From NCBI GenBank assembly GCA_037043235.1, contig JAWRVZ010000016.1:5563001-5627000 (forward strand): a DNA stretch of 64,000 bases, in the 5' to 3' direction. A program made the translations under genes and the position numbers. The stretch is from Rhodeus uyekii. Taxonomy: Eukaryota; Chordata; Actinopteri; Cypriniformes; Acheilognathidae. Each line of letters opens with the position of its first letter. Position 1 is the stretch's first letter. The notes under the pieces were generated by a model. The model was not told where the DNA came from and made no database searches. It saw nothing but the letters and a program-made list of their open reading frames with translations. Shown one piece after another: positions 1-12,716 of the stretch.

Positions 1-739
1 TGCATAAGGAATGGAAGAGTGAGTTATTAAATGTTAAATCTAGAATGATGATGACAAACAATGTCTTTCTTTGGAATAATACGAGCTGATGAATTGCTCA
101 GGAATTGCGACCAGGAATGAGCCTTGAGAACTTAAATGGGGTCATTTGTGTCTTCATGTTGAATTTAAAAGTGATAATGTCACACATCCTCATCCGTGTG
201 ATTGGCAGGTGGGGGATGCGGTGGCCTTAAGGATAACAGCTGCTATGGAATGTTACAGACACACTCCCCTCCTTAATTAAGTCTAATTATTTATCTTCTG
301 TGTTCTTGCTGCCTGGAGCAGTTTCAGCGCTCAGCCAAACAAGCGGCACAAGATTCCAGCCTTCTCCACAGAGTGTGGTGGGCACAGCTTCCCAAACACA
401 GTGCCTTCTTAATAATTAGAGCAGAACCGCTTAACAGTGTTTGATTTGTTATTGTGCTTGGATTGATGAAATAACGGTTGAATGTACTGTGGTTGAGTTA
501 AAGTGGTTAAGCATTTGTTATGGAATGTGCCGCATGGATTGATTGTCAAACCTTCATAGGGCAAAAAACAAAACACAAAAAACATTCAAACATAATAAAA
601 ATGCACAAACTTTATATCAGCACCACATGATACAGCAGACACAGAACTAAAACTGGCTAAAAGCTGCTGTTGATTTTGCAAACAAAGAACAATGTTTTAC
701 AAACCTGGGGCATGTTGTCACACTTCTGTTGCATGAATA
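1..739. other. Unique flanking sequence, no gene recognised
   Basis: AT-rich non-coding sequence before the first mobile element. I see no exon with splice signals, no tandem repeat and no inverted termini. It is probably intergenic DNA upstream of the exon at 14012, because that exon is on the plus strand. Confidence 0.5.
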
Positions 740-1605
740 CAGTAATACCTCGGTTTACGAGTAACTTCGCATACAAGCAAATCGGTGTACGACCATTGTA
801 TCGGAGTGCGAGAATTTTTCCCTCGCCCAGGTGCATTTTTTTATGGAAAAGTAATGGTCAGCATCTTCGCTCACATTTTTACTGAAAATATCCTAATGAA
901 AGCCTCTCATAAAGCCCATCATTTTATAAGTGATTTACGCGGTTTTACCTCGTGTTGTTAACATTAATTGTGATCGCTATTGTTCACGTAGTGAAATATA
1001 TACGTACAGCACAGCATAGAGACAATGACCTCAAGATGAGTGAGAAAGAAGGTACGAGATTCTCCCAGTAAGCAGTAAAACCCTCCTCTCGTCTCCTTCA
1101 CGCCAGCAGCGACGCGACTCAAAGATAAAGTGAGTTACAGTAAATTGTCAAGTCAAGTCACCTTTACTTATATAGCGCTTTTTACAATACAGATTGTTTC
1201 AAAGCAGATTTACAGTGGTCACAGGAAAACATTATAAACAAAGTTTGTTTGGCTGAACGGCAGCCTTAAAAGAGCAGGCAAATTAATACAATTGATGAAT
1301 ATTAAGTGTTAAGTTTTGATTATTGATTGATTTGATTGATTGATAGTTTGATTATTATATTGATAATTCAAGTCTAATATTAAGTCTAATTTGGTCCGAT
1401 TGGAGATGGGTTCATGATCTACACAGGGGAGGGTCTAGTAGAGTCACGGTCTCCGCAGACACTTCAGGGCAGTGCTGTGCTCGTGTCCAGGTGCAGGTCC
1501 TTCATCTGATCTGGATACGGCCCAGATCCGGCTGACCACGGTAACCTCGGAATAAACAGAGAATAATATCAGCGTAGATGCCATTCTTCTTCTGATGTAT
1601 TTAGT

Positions 1606-2919
1606 TGTTATGATTATGAGCTCTGCGCTCCCCTCCATGGCCACCAGAGGGAGCTCACACTTATACTGACACTTCACTACACACTACATTTCCCAGCAAC
1701 CCACACATTGGACTGATTGCATACACCTGGACTCTATCATCTCTGTTTGTCTCACCACCTGTTAATCATTACATGAACTATAAAAGACTGCTTCACTCAT
1801 ACACTCACTGCGAAGTCTTGTTTAGCCCTGGTTAACATTCTGAGCGTTTCTATCCTGTTTTGTTTGCCTGTTACCGTTTCTGCCTGTTACCTGTTATAGA
1901 TCCTGTTCTGCCTGCCCCGACCTGTGCCTGGATATATGCTTGAGATTGTTTTCTGCCTGCCTTGACTACTCGCCTGGATTATTCTGCCTGATACTGTCTG
2001 CCTGCCTTTGTGACCCCTGCCTGTCAGGGTTCTGCCACATTCGGTCTAGTCATTTCTCGGTTTTGTGGCAGAGCTCTGACACTACCGTATTGTCTCGTGT
2101 TTGATGTGTGTGCGCACGGCTTCGAGTATTCGAGCCGTGCGCGCGCTTGTCTGTGTAACGTCTTATGTGCGGGTTATGATGTCTGATCCCGAGACTGGTC
2201 TTGTCTAGTTTCGGTTTTGGATTGGGATTCGGGCATTCTTAACTCGTTTGTTCGTCCTTGTCGTGAGCTCATGAGAACAGGTGTTTACACTCGTTCTTGC
2301 GAGCTCTACGTCTTGTGAGTGGGCGCGGTTTCAAGCGTTGCGCGAGCTGCGCCTCCTCTCGTCCGTGTGTTTATGTTTGGCACGCGGTTCGCATTCCATC
2401 GGCTGCGTGCTTGTGTTTTGTCACGCGCAGTTTGGTTTGTCACCAGCTGCGCGTCGTCTTTGTTTACTTGCCGTCATGTTCATGTCTTGTCTGTTACCCC
2501 GCCCGTCTTGTTTCATCGTCATTAGTTTGATTTTATTCCAGCTGTGTTTCTCCTCAATTGCATTTCCTCCTGGGTATTTAGTCCCCTCAGTTCTGCTGTC
2601 CTGGGCTGCTTCGTTGCACTTTGTATGCTGAGTTTTGGTCCATGTGTTGTGTCAAGTCATGTCAAGATCTAGTCTAGTTCCAGTCAAGTCTAGTCCTAGT
2701 CAGTTTTCCCCCACGGGGTAGTTTTGTTTGTGTTTTTTGTTCTTGTTTTCAATAAACTCTCTTCCCCTTGCGATTGAGTCCTCGCTCACTACTAAAACCC
2801 TGACACTGCCTGGATTATTGACTACGTTTGTTCTCTGTTTGCCCTGACCTTGTGCCCATACGACCATTCTTAATAAAGACATAGCATTTGGATCCCTGCC
2901 TGTGAGTCCCTTCGTTACA
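1606..2919 (+). mobile_element. Solo LTR (first family), split by a second solo LTR
   Basis: The LTR begins TGTTATGATTATGAGCTC and ends TCCCTTCGTTACA. It is flanked by the 5-bp duplication TTAGT (1601-1605 and 2920-2924). It has the usual retroviral-type layout, with an AATAAAG polyadenylation signal near 2872 shortly before the end. Without the nested LTR and its duplication it is about 525 bp. No internal region or second LTR is present, so it is a recombination product. The style fits Ty3/gypsy LTRs of fish, which is an inference. Confidence 0.75.
2022..2805 (+). mobile_element. Solo LTR (second family) inside the first solo LTR
   Basis: A 784-bp LTR starting TGTCAGGGTTCTGCCACATT and ending AAACCCTGACA, with target duplication CTGCC (2017-2021 and 2806-2810). 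It is the same family as the LTRs of the complete element at 47540-51010, sharing the start, the GTGTGCGCACGGC block and the AATAAA region near 2750, but is clearly diverged from them. It is therefore an older insertion of that family. Confidence 0.85.
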
Positions 2920-3175
2920 TTAGTACATCAGATGTTATGGGAATGTTCAAGTCAAGTATCTTTAGAGTTTAATTGTCAATTATTAATTAGCATTTATATA
3001 ATTTTAACTCTAATTAATAGGGTAAAACCCCACAAAATTTTTAAAATGGGCATTTATGGTCGTGTGGAACGAATCAAGTGAGTTTTATTATATTCTTATG
3101 GGGAAAATTGTTTTGGTGTACGAGCATTTTGAGTTACGAGTTCTTGGAACGAATTAAACTCGTAAACTGAGGTAT

Positions 3176-4007
3176 TAGGGGAGCACGGGGCACAACGTAA
3201 CACTTTTTGGTTTTAGCCAAATAATGAACAAAGTAATTGTGTTAGACAACCCATATTTTTATACAATCAACATACAAGCCTTTCCTATAAATGAGCACTG
3301 TTTCCATGTTCGTCGGACATGCAGTATCGCCAAAAGCGGCAGGAGTGAAATGTTACTTCTTACCCTGTGAGCGGGGCTCGTTGTGGGTTAGGTTGTAACG
3401 CATGTTATTCAATGGATGTTCATTCACGTATTTTTATTTGTTTAAAAAAGTTGCATCTTGATGATCATAAGCATAACTTATGAATTAAATATTATTTTTT
3501 TTTCCTTTATTTTTTACATTTGTTATGCTTTGAACAATGTAATGACATGAAAAACGTTTTAATAGGTTAATGCAAAATATATGATTTTTGATGCAGCCTA
3601 TTCAATGCGGCTTAGTTGTAACACCATGTTACCCCGCGGTGTTGTGTTCACTTCAGGACCGGCTAGCAGCCACTATGTGTTTTTCACGTCTTTCAAAAAT
3701 GATACCATCTTTTAGCCAAGAAGATGGTAATTATAACAATATAAGATTGGACTAACAATCTTTCACACATTCTTTGAAAATCGAAAAACAACTGCTATAA
3801 CAAAAAAAATTTACATGCTGCCAAAAGAGTTTCTCCTGTGGTTCTCATCCAAACTTCGCTGAAGTTTCTCGAAAGATGGCCAGAAAACGTGTGTAAACAG
3901 TGTGATGAAAAGCCCGTTAGAACGTCATATTTAATCCTGTGCAACTATCTAAAAAGTCTGCGTTACTATTTACCCCGCATTACTTTGTGCCCTGCGCTCC
4001 CCTACTG
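3176..4007. mobile_element. TA-flanked MITE with CAGTAGGGGAGC termini
   Basis: The right end reads GCGCTCCCCTACTG followed by TA. Its complement matches the left sequence TAGGGGAGCACGGGGCACAA starting at 3176. The left copy lacks the expected CAG and is joined directly to the truncated end of MITE copy A. There is no ORF of note. The TA target suggests a non-autonomous Tc1/mariner-like element. Confidence 0.65.
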
Positions 4008-4109
4008 TAGTCCTATTTACACATATTATTATTATTATTATATATTCTTATTATCTTCCACTACCTGCAAGATGATTCCCTTTTTGGGAATTCTTTCAGT
4101 CAGTCATTT

Positions 4110-4622
4110 CCAATTTTAATTTTCTGTCTGTCGTCTCATTGTTTAATGTCTCTGTTTGTCTTGTGCTTGAGCACATGCTCTCTCTCTCTTTGGTTGTGTT
4201 GGCCATGTGCTCCTTTCGTCCTGGCTCCTTGTTTTCCATTACCACACTCCCTTGTTTAGCCCTGAAGAAGTCCTCATTTGTCCAAGGGTGTTCACCTATT
4301 CCTCATATTCTCAGCTCTCTTTCCATTATGCTCTCTGTCCCTCTTGTTTTGTGAGTTTGTTGTGTGACTGTCTACTTCCTTGAAGTCTGAAGATTTCGGT
4401 GTGTCTGCAGTGATTCTTGTTTGTGCCAGTTCCTGCTCACACCTTGGACTGGTCTCAGCAGCCGCTCTCTCAGCTTGCCTGTCATTGTGCTTCGTTCCCT
4501 GCCTACTGTTGGCCTGTGTTCACCTGCTCTCCTACCATCTCTTGTCCTGCCTGCTGTGTGTTTAATAAACTTGTTAAAAAGTCATTCTGCACTCGAGTCC
4601 TCTCTCACAGAGTTCTGTATCA
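4110..4622 (+). repeat. Possible degenerate solo LTR
   Basis: A C/T-rich tract follows an (ATT)n stretch at 4022-4043. It contains TTTAATAAAC near 4560, followed by about 60 bp ending CTGTATCACA, which resembles the end of a fish LTR (polyadenylation signal, then R-U5). I could not fix the 5' edge or a target duplication. The short frames here are low-complexity artefacts. Confidence 0.3.
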
Positions 4623-4624
4623 CA

Positions 4625-5825
<1,201 letters not shown>

Positions 5826-6510
5826 ACAGGGTTAAATAAGCGCATTGTGCTGTGCAAATGTATGTAAATCACCTTATGGCCACCATTTCGTAAATGTGCC
5901 AGTCCATCTACCCCTCCAATCAACTCAAGTCAATTAAGTTTTATTGTTGTACCTCTCAAAAATACTTTGTAACTTGTATAAATACACACAGACTATGTAA
6001 AAAGAGATAATCGCAATAAACATATAAATATAAACATTAATATTCAGTGCAAGAGAACTTAAAGGGCATATTGGGACATTACAATTTAGTGAACATAACA
6101 ATGTGACAGAAACAGATTAAAAACAGAACAGAAAAAAAATGACAAATTTGATGCCTGAAACATGTGTGTTTTCCAGGATAGAAGTGAGGAAGTTAAAGTG
6201 AGTACAAGACTACTAATTAATATTCTAAATATATTTAGGCTTAAATTCAAGATCTATGTCTTTAAATTGATTAGCCTACACTGTTTTAACATAAACAACC
6301 TAATAACCTAAATTTGCATATTAATACTCAAAAAATAGTGATGAACTATTTGCATCTATTTGATTTGATTTAAATAATCATGGCTGAATGGTAATCATGG
6401 AACATGGCTGAAATCTGTCTAGCTGTTGAAGCAATATTCAGCAATATTTCAGTGAGACTGAAATAAATCAGATTTATTACAAAAAAAATTGAGTGCTATT
6501 GTGTATTTAA

Positions 6511-6755
6511 GGGTACGTTTACACGATAACGATGCATTGAAAACGGAAATGTTTTTCTTTTGTGCTTGTCGCATACAGACGATTCCCGTTCACATGGATA
6601 CACGAAAATGACTAAAATCGCTGTATTATTCATGCCAGGCCAGTAGTTGGCAATGTCACTTTGTAAAGAAACACTGCGCACACTACAATGCTGTTGCCGT
6701 GTAAATGGACCATTTTCCATTTATAGTTGAAAACCGTTGTTGTGTAAATGGCCCC
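6511..6755. mobile_element. Short MITE, PIF/Harbinger-like, TAA target
   Basis: The left end is GGGTACGTTTACACGATAAC. The right end is CGTTGTTGTGTAAATGGCCCC, an imperfect inverted copy. Both sides carry TAA (6508-6510 and 6756-6758). At 245 bp it has no coding sequence. A three-base TWA target and GGG-type termini fit non-autonomous PIF/Harbinger elements. Confidence 0.65.
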
Positions 6756-6981
6756 TAAAACACATTTGGATTATAAAGTACTATTACAGTGTTATTAAAG
6801 TATCACTACAGAAAGTATCATTTATGTCAATTTATATTACTTTGTCAAACCTGAGTAATCCAAATGGATGGAAATTTTTATATGCAATTCAAATAAATAC
6901 AACTTATATTTTTGTACCGTATATGAAAAAATATACAAGTACCTTGTATTGTATGCATACAAGGGTTATGCGGTACATCAT

Positions 6982-7008
6982 GGGGGGGGGGGGGGGGGGG
7001 GGGGGGGG
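6982..7008. repeat. Poly(G) tract, 27 G
   Basis: An uninterrupted run of 27 G on the plus strand. It could form G-quadruplexes. The exact length may be unreliable, because sequencing and assembly handle such runs poorly. Confidence 0.9.
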
Positions 7009-7580
7009 TGTCTCTTCTGAAGTCAATCATTCTGTACATGAGAGATTAAAATAAGCTTTTATTATTTTAATCTTTTCAACTTTTCAATTCGAGAGGAACA
7101 CACATGTCTCTGATTAAATTTGCCTTTATAATATCGGTTTGACTGTCTGGAACGAAACACAGTCCTCTGATGATGTGATTACAGAGAACTATAAATATTT
7201 GACTTTATTTGAGCATTAATTATTAGGCAAAAACAAATTCTCTAGCAGTTCGGTCTGTTGTTGTTCCAGTCATTGGCAGCGGCGCAGCAGACATCATCTC
7301 ACACTGCTATTTGTGACGATCAAATTTAAGCTCATGTGCTGTTCTGGATGAGTATCATTAACATTTGTATGTGACATCATTGAAGTTGCACAATTGAAGG
7401 TAAAAGATGTTTAAACACTACAATCTACAAGAGAAATCTACAATTCAATCAAGTTAAATAATATCATTTACTGTAAAAACTTTTTTGCTTAATCATTTTG
7501 CTCAACCATGCTTTTGTCATGGCTTAAATTTCAGTTTACATTTTAGTTCATGTAGGTTGTACCAGCACATGTACATTTAT

Positions 7581-8213
7581 CATATTTCCCCACATGATAA
7601 CCCGCAGATGCAGATAACCCGCACCCCCATTTAGCCGGCGGGTTTTGTGTAAAAAACTGCTGGTATAACCCGCACCTTTATATAACCCGCACCCATAGAT
7701 TTAGGAACTTTTTTGTGTAAGTTCACATTTTGAATTTTGAATGTTGCTCGCATGACGTCAATTATCCATAACTGTTCAGGCTCGGTACACAGTGCTTGTG
7801 CGTGAAATTCACACAATAAGAAAACAAACACAAGTCAGAATCAGAAGAAAAAGAAAAAGCAGTGTCTCCCGCTGTGCAGCAGCACGTCCCTTAAGAAGCG
7901 ATTCTACAGGTGTTGATCATCGGATGAGATGAGAAGAGCCCGCCCTCATGCAGCACAGCCAATCACGTCTTCTTGCATGATTGACAGGTCAGACAGCCTA
8001 TCAGCGCCAGCTGTCAGAGTGACAGTACAAGCGCCAGAGACAACAACCCTCGCAAGAAAGAAAAACAGAAAGAAAATACCGCAAAAAATCAAATATATAT
8101 ACTTAACGTGTAAAAATTTTGTTATATAGCCCGCACCTTTATATAACCCGCACCACCTCTGCAGGGTTTTTAAAATCTGGTATAACCCGTGGGATATGTG
8201 CGGGAAAATACAG
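7581..8213. mobile_element. MITE of the CCGTATTTTCCCGC family, copy 1
   Basis: The right end reads GTGCGGGAAAATACAG followed by TA, and the left end is a degenerate inverted version (CATATTTCCCCACATGATAA). ATAACCCGCACC motifs recur inside near both ends (subterminal repeats). It shares a long internal stretch with the copy at 53816-54411, including CAGGCTCGGTACACAGTGCT. No transposase is present. Confidence 0.75.
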
Positions 8214-8640
8214 TATACAGTACTTATTTCACTTATGTCATACACACTGAAACATACGAATGTACGAATCCTTATTTTATGGCATTTATATTTTGATTGA
8301 ATGTATTCAATGGCATTGTTTTCAGTCACATTTATTACACTGTTTACTTAAATCCTGTACTTTTGCAGCAAGCTCGTTATTACATAATACATAAAACAAG
8401 ACTACACTTTAAACCCTTAAAATAAAATGCATTTTGGTAATCGTTTAAACATTGTTTATCATCTAATATTTGTTTTGTTTGCCATGGGACACAAAAGGCG
8501 TTTTCTTATGCTGTGACTGACAATAGAACCATAAAATATGCCACAAATGCAACATATATTCACAAAAGTTCTCCAAATGTGAATGTAAGTGCATGTGTAG
8601 TAATTAATATTATGCCACAAATGATGTCACTGGTGCTTAC

Positions 8641-8790
8641 AGATATAATTCACCTCAAAATCTAAATTCTGTCATCTTCAACTGGTTCCAAACCTGTACG
8701 AATTTCTTTCTTCTGTTGAACACAAAAGAAGATATTTTGAAGTGTTGGAAACCAAACAGTTGCTGAACCCCATTGACTTCCATAGTATTT
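8641..8790. repeat. Relic of a common cyprinid-type MITE
   Basis: Contains the block TTCTTTCTTCTGTTGAACAC and then CCCCATTGACTTCCATAGTA, which I recognise as part of a very frequent cyprinid interspersed repeat. Diverged relatives are at 17345 and 19137. The ends are eroded and no target duplication was defined. Confidence 0.55.
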
Positions 8791-8940
8791 TTTGTCCTTT
8801 GCCAAGGGAGCCAAGTGAACCAGGACTGCCACTGGTGCCCGCTTTAAAACAAATAAATGTGAATAGAGGTGTGTGTCAAAATTCCAGTACGAAAATATAG
8901 TCCTTACCCTATCCCTGCCTCTAAACCCATCCGTACCCAT

Positions 8941-10261
8941 AACTGCTCCCTAAAATCAGAGGGAAATTGTGTAGAACAAGCACCTAACCCTGATTTCAAG
9001 CCTAAACTTGACATAAACTGTACACTTGTCCCTCAAATCTGATTGGTTGATTGGAATGTTGTTCCAGGAACATGTTATACTTGGTGAAACCATGTTCAGT
9101 AGTACTATGATCTTTTTTATTGTGTTTCTGCTGCATTATACAACAGTTAGATCCTGTCCAGTAACATTTTTGGACAAGCAGCATTCCAAGAGTGCTGATA
9201 TTTCATATCACTGGACATTTTCATTGCTTGTATTGGAGTGGTTTTGATTTTCCACTCAAACCTTCCCATGCTTGCTAAACACAATAGTCTTTATAAACTC
9301 TATTAGACATCAGAATGAGACTTTGTAAACTCTAGACACTAGATAGCACTCCTGCAAATGTTCATACAGGACAGACTGTTCTCCGCCTGTCTTGATTCTT
9401 AATCTTATCTTCTCATGATGTTTACAGTTTTCCCATTGACTGGGTTGGCTGACAGAAACCCTGGAACTTTCCAGCCACAGATTGGTGGCTATCATAGATC
9501 TCGAACCATCCCCTGCCCACCTGTTGTTAATAACAGGCCTCTTTTTTATTTTGATGCTCTGTCTTTGTCATCCATAATCAGTCAAAACTCTACCACACCC
9601 CTCATATCCTGCGTGAAAACCACTTAACAAGGCATTAGCTTACTATAATGCAATACTAGCTCATAAAAATGACCGGAGACATATGAGGTCTTTCACATCT
9701 GTCCCCATTCAGTCTAGCTTGGGACATTATTAAGATTTGTGGTCTTCTCAGTTTGCTGAAATGACCACTTAATGTCAGAATTAATGTCAGCCGTGGTTGT
9801 TTTCCAGGTAGTGTCGTTTGTGTAAAATATGTGACTTGACCTGAACAAACCAAATTCAGTATTAAAGCAGCTCATTAAATCCATTTAATCAGATTTTTAG
9901 ATGCATTTAGGTTATACACTTTATATAAAATGTAAGATTCATACTACATATAGCTGATTTTCATGTGTTAGGGACCGTACACTGAACGTTTTTTAGTTCT
10001 TTGTCAGTTTTTCTATGTAAAGATGTGCTAGATGGATGTGTTTGACGGTTGCACTCACGTCTTTTGAGGTGTCTCATGCATGACATACCTTCCTAAAAAC
10101 GGAACATAAGAGCTTGCTCTTTCACTTTTGTTGTTTGCATCTTAGACCACCATCTCAGTGATCGGATTTCAATCCATCTCAAAAGTGTTTCGGAGGGCAT
10201 TTACATCTGGTCCCTAGATCAGAGAAAACACAGGTGTAAAGAAGGCCCTCAATGTGCACAT
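8941..10261. other. No feature recognised
   Basis: Non-coding sequence; the short frames on both strands have no recognisable domain and no splice context. Confidence 0.4.
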
Positions 10262-10412
10262 TATACATTTACATTTCTGCATTTGGTAGACACCTTTATC
10301 CAAATCTTATTCAAGGAACACATTGAATCAGTTCTTGCTTTCCCTGGGATCGAACCCACAACCTTGGCGTTGTAAACACCAATGCTCTGCTGATTGAGCT
10401 ACAGGAAAGCTA
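10262..10412 (-). mobile_element. tRNA-derived SINE
   Basis: Read on the minus strand, the 5' part has a tRNA-like head (GCTCAATCAGCAGAGC) and a B-box-like GGTTCGATCCCAGGGAAAGC. A body with TTGAATAAGATTTGG and a tail equivalent to GGTGTCTACCAAATGCAGAA follow. The same family is at 32103, 47525/51011 and 61388. It was copied by LINE machinery and encodes no protein. Confidence 0.75.
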
Positions 10413-11164
10413 TATATATTATATAGCTGGTGAATAGCTTGATAAAATTAAATAAATAGATGTAAAAGGTCAGTTTACTCAAGAAAGACTGCAGTTTGAG
10501 TGGGAAACACAGGCCTCTTTGTGGTCAGTTGATCTTTGGTGACCTTTGGGAACACAAACTTCCTGGATGCTTTCCATCTCCAACCACTGTCTGGCTACTG
10601 TGGCAACCCAAATGAATGCAGCCATGCCTATACGGTCTCAATGGACTCAATGAAGGATTCACAACTGAAAAGGGAGGCTTCCGGACAGATAAAGAGGCCT
10701 GAAGAATTACGTCAAAGGACAATTTGAAGATTACACCATCTCTCCTACAACCTTTATGTTTATCATGACTTTCAAATTTATATTTTCTGTCATCATTTTG
10801 AGTAAATAGCCTTGAATGGACATTCTATTAAAAACTGTGCTCATTTACAAAGAAACATGCTTTTCCTATTTCCTCCTTTTCCTATTTAGCACACAAACTA
10901 GCCTTGTCAAAACTTAAATCTAGACTATAAACACATCTCTTCAACCTGGCAAACATAGCTTCTTTATTTCTGTTTGTTGGATAATGTTTGGTTGACATAT
11001 GATGTAATCATTCATTTCGTTGATCAGTAAATGTAGGCGCTTGGGCGTCTTGAACCCGTTATCTCGTGTCTGTGGATTATTCATGTGTTCGGTCCATTCC
11101 CATTATTTGTCTTATTAATAATAACGAGCTATTGTTTGGTTATGGGCCGTAACAAAACACTAAA

Positions 11165-11925
11165 ATGATTTTTAGGCTGCATAAATCAGCGGAGCTCAAC
11201 TGGAATCAGGAACCCTTCCCATATCACGTGATGTACTCGTTACATCATAGGAGGAATTGCTTCTACGCTTATATTAGTCGTCTGTCTCATCCTTATCCTG
11301 AGGTTATCGTAGTCAGCCGCATCTGGTTCACGGTGGACCTGCACCCAGGAACGACATCAACAGCCCTTCACAGTCAGCGAAGACCTTCCGGGACAGATCT
11401 TTAGCGAATACCTCAGTGAGTAGATGAGCCCTCAGCACAGATCTCTATGGCCAGCTATGAATGCGTCATGCAGAACCAGCTGGGACCTGTCCAGAGTCTT
11501 AACAAGAAGGACGTTGTGCTTAAGGCCACTAATGAGCCAGTCGTGTGCTATTGGTTAAACAGCAGCTCTGCCTTCATATTTTAACCTGCGAAAGTCAGAC
11601 TACAACTCTTCCTTCCCACCTAATGCCCATGTGACGAATCCCAGTCAATATCCACACCACACTCGTTCATCTAGACCAGAGGAGGACTGGTTCCCCACTG
11701 AGCCGGTTTTCTCCATTCTGTCACCTGATGGAGTTTGGGTTCCTTGCCACTGTCGTCTCTGGCCTGGTTAGTCAGGTACTCTTTATATTCAGCAGTATTG
11801 CTGATTTAACGGCACTGACACTATCGGATGAGAACAAAGCTGAATTGAGCTGAATAATGGCACAGTTGTCTTCAGTAGAGCTGAATTGAGCTGGATTATG
11901 CAGAGGTTTACAGCAGAAATGGAAC
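11165..11925. repeat. Interspersed repeat related to the one at 1150-2952
   Basis: The segment at 11270-11400 matches the 1395-1600 region in reverse orientation. Further on, GGAGTTTGGGTTCCTTGCCA and CTGTCGTCTCTGGCCTGGTT are blocks I associate with a high-copy cyprinid repeat. Limits are approximate and no TIRs were found. Confidence 0.45.
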
Positions 11926-12209
11926 CTGTCTTACGTTTCATAAAGTGTGCATAATTAATTCAGTTACTTTCCTGTATGTTACAGTGAAGTTGCTCATAAG
12001 CAATTGTTCTATTGTAAAAACCACTGACATGAGGTGACATGACTTGATAATTTTACAAGATTCCCCAATATACAAAAAAGAGAAACTGGAAAAACTAGAA
12101 ATAATCATTGTCATTGAAACGCTGAGGGTTATAACACTTTCTGATATACTGCTACTAAACCCAGGAACATTGACATGAATTGCGTATATTATAGGTCCCG
12201 TATATATAG

Positions 12210-12213
<4 letters not shown>

Positions 12214-12280
<67 letters not shown>
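12214..12280. repeat. (CA)n microsatellite
   Basis: About 33 CA units in an uninterrupted run. Confidence 0.97.
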
Positions 12281-12283
<3 letters not shown>

Positions 12284-12344
12284 ATTAACAAGTTTAGGGT
12301 CAGTACGATTTTGTTTAGAGAAATCAATACAGGATGCATTAAAT

Positions 12345-12640
12345 TGATAAAAAAGTGACTTTTTTATTACAAAAATTCATTTCTTTTGAACTCTCTGTTC
12401 ATTAAAGAATCTACTAAAAATTTAGTTTCCACAAAATGTCAAGCATAACATATTTTGAACATATTATAATGTTTATTGATCATCAAATCATCATATCAGA
12501 ATGATTTCTGAAGGATCATGTGACAGTGAAGAGTGGAGTAATGATGCTGAAAATACAGCTTTGATCACGGGAATAAACATTTTAAAATATATTAAAATAG
12601 AAAACAGTTACTCTAAATTGTAATATTATTATAAATATGG
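12345..12640. repeat. Very common cyprinid-type interspersed repeat
   Basis: Contains GAATGATTTCTGAAGGATCA, GTGACAGTGAAGAGTGGAGT and GCTGAAAATACAGCTTTGAT, a block I recognise from cyprinid genomes, followed by its usual AT-rich tail. It is non-coding and its class is uncertain. It is useful mainly as a taxonomic marker. Confidence 0.6.
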
Positions 12641-12716
12641 GAATAAGGCAATACCAAAGTGGAAAAAGGAAACAGAAACGGATGTGACCTCCCGGTTTCA
12701 GATGATGTGAATGATG

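Larger units (their letters stand above)
1150..2952. repeat. Cyprinid-type interspersed repeat inserted in MITE copy A
   Basis: It starts with CAAGTCACCTTTACTTATAT and ends near GGGAATGTTCAAGT, flanked by a short direct repeat (TCAAGT). Copies B and C of the host MITE lack it, giving an empty site. Its right part (about 1395-1600) matches, in opposite orientation, sequence near 11270-11400 (for example the GGTGCAGGTCC and GATCCGGCTGACCACGGTAA region). No coding capacity is seen. Class unknown; it resembles a high-copy fish repeat. Confidence 0.55.
740..3177. mobile_element. Tc1/mariner-type MITE, copy A, carrying nested insertions
   Basis: The left end CAGTAATACCTCGGTTTACG follows a TA dinucleotide. 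The right end is its complement (CTCGTAAACTGAGGTATTA) but loses the last CTG before a second element begins. Two related copies at 51246 and 61649 have both termini and TA target duplications, which define the family. Comparison with them shows an insertion between about 1150 and 2952; the element without it would be about 0.6 kb. It has no transposase. The TA target and CAGT start fit the Tc1/mariner superfamily, perhaps the Tigger/pogo branch (inference). Confidence 0.8.

Noticed and set aside
2281..2631. 116-residue ORF with hydrophobic composition
   Set aside because: Lies wholly within the solo LTR at 2022-2805. The same short frames occur in the LTRs at 47830 and 50564 with length changes, so they are not maintained genes.
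10340..10412. Functional tRNA gene
   Set aside because: The B-box-like and head sequences belong to a SINE with a body and tail. A complete cloverleaf with acceptor stem was not found, and the same unit recurs at three other sites.
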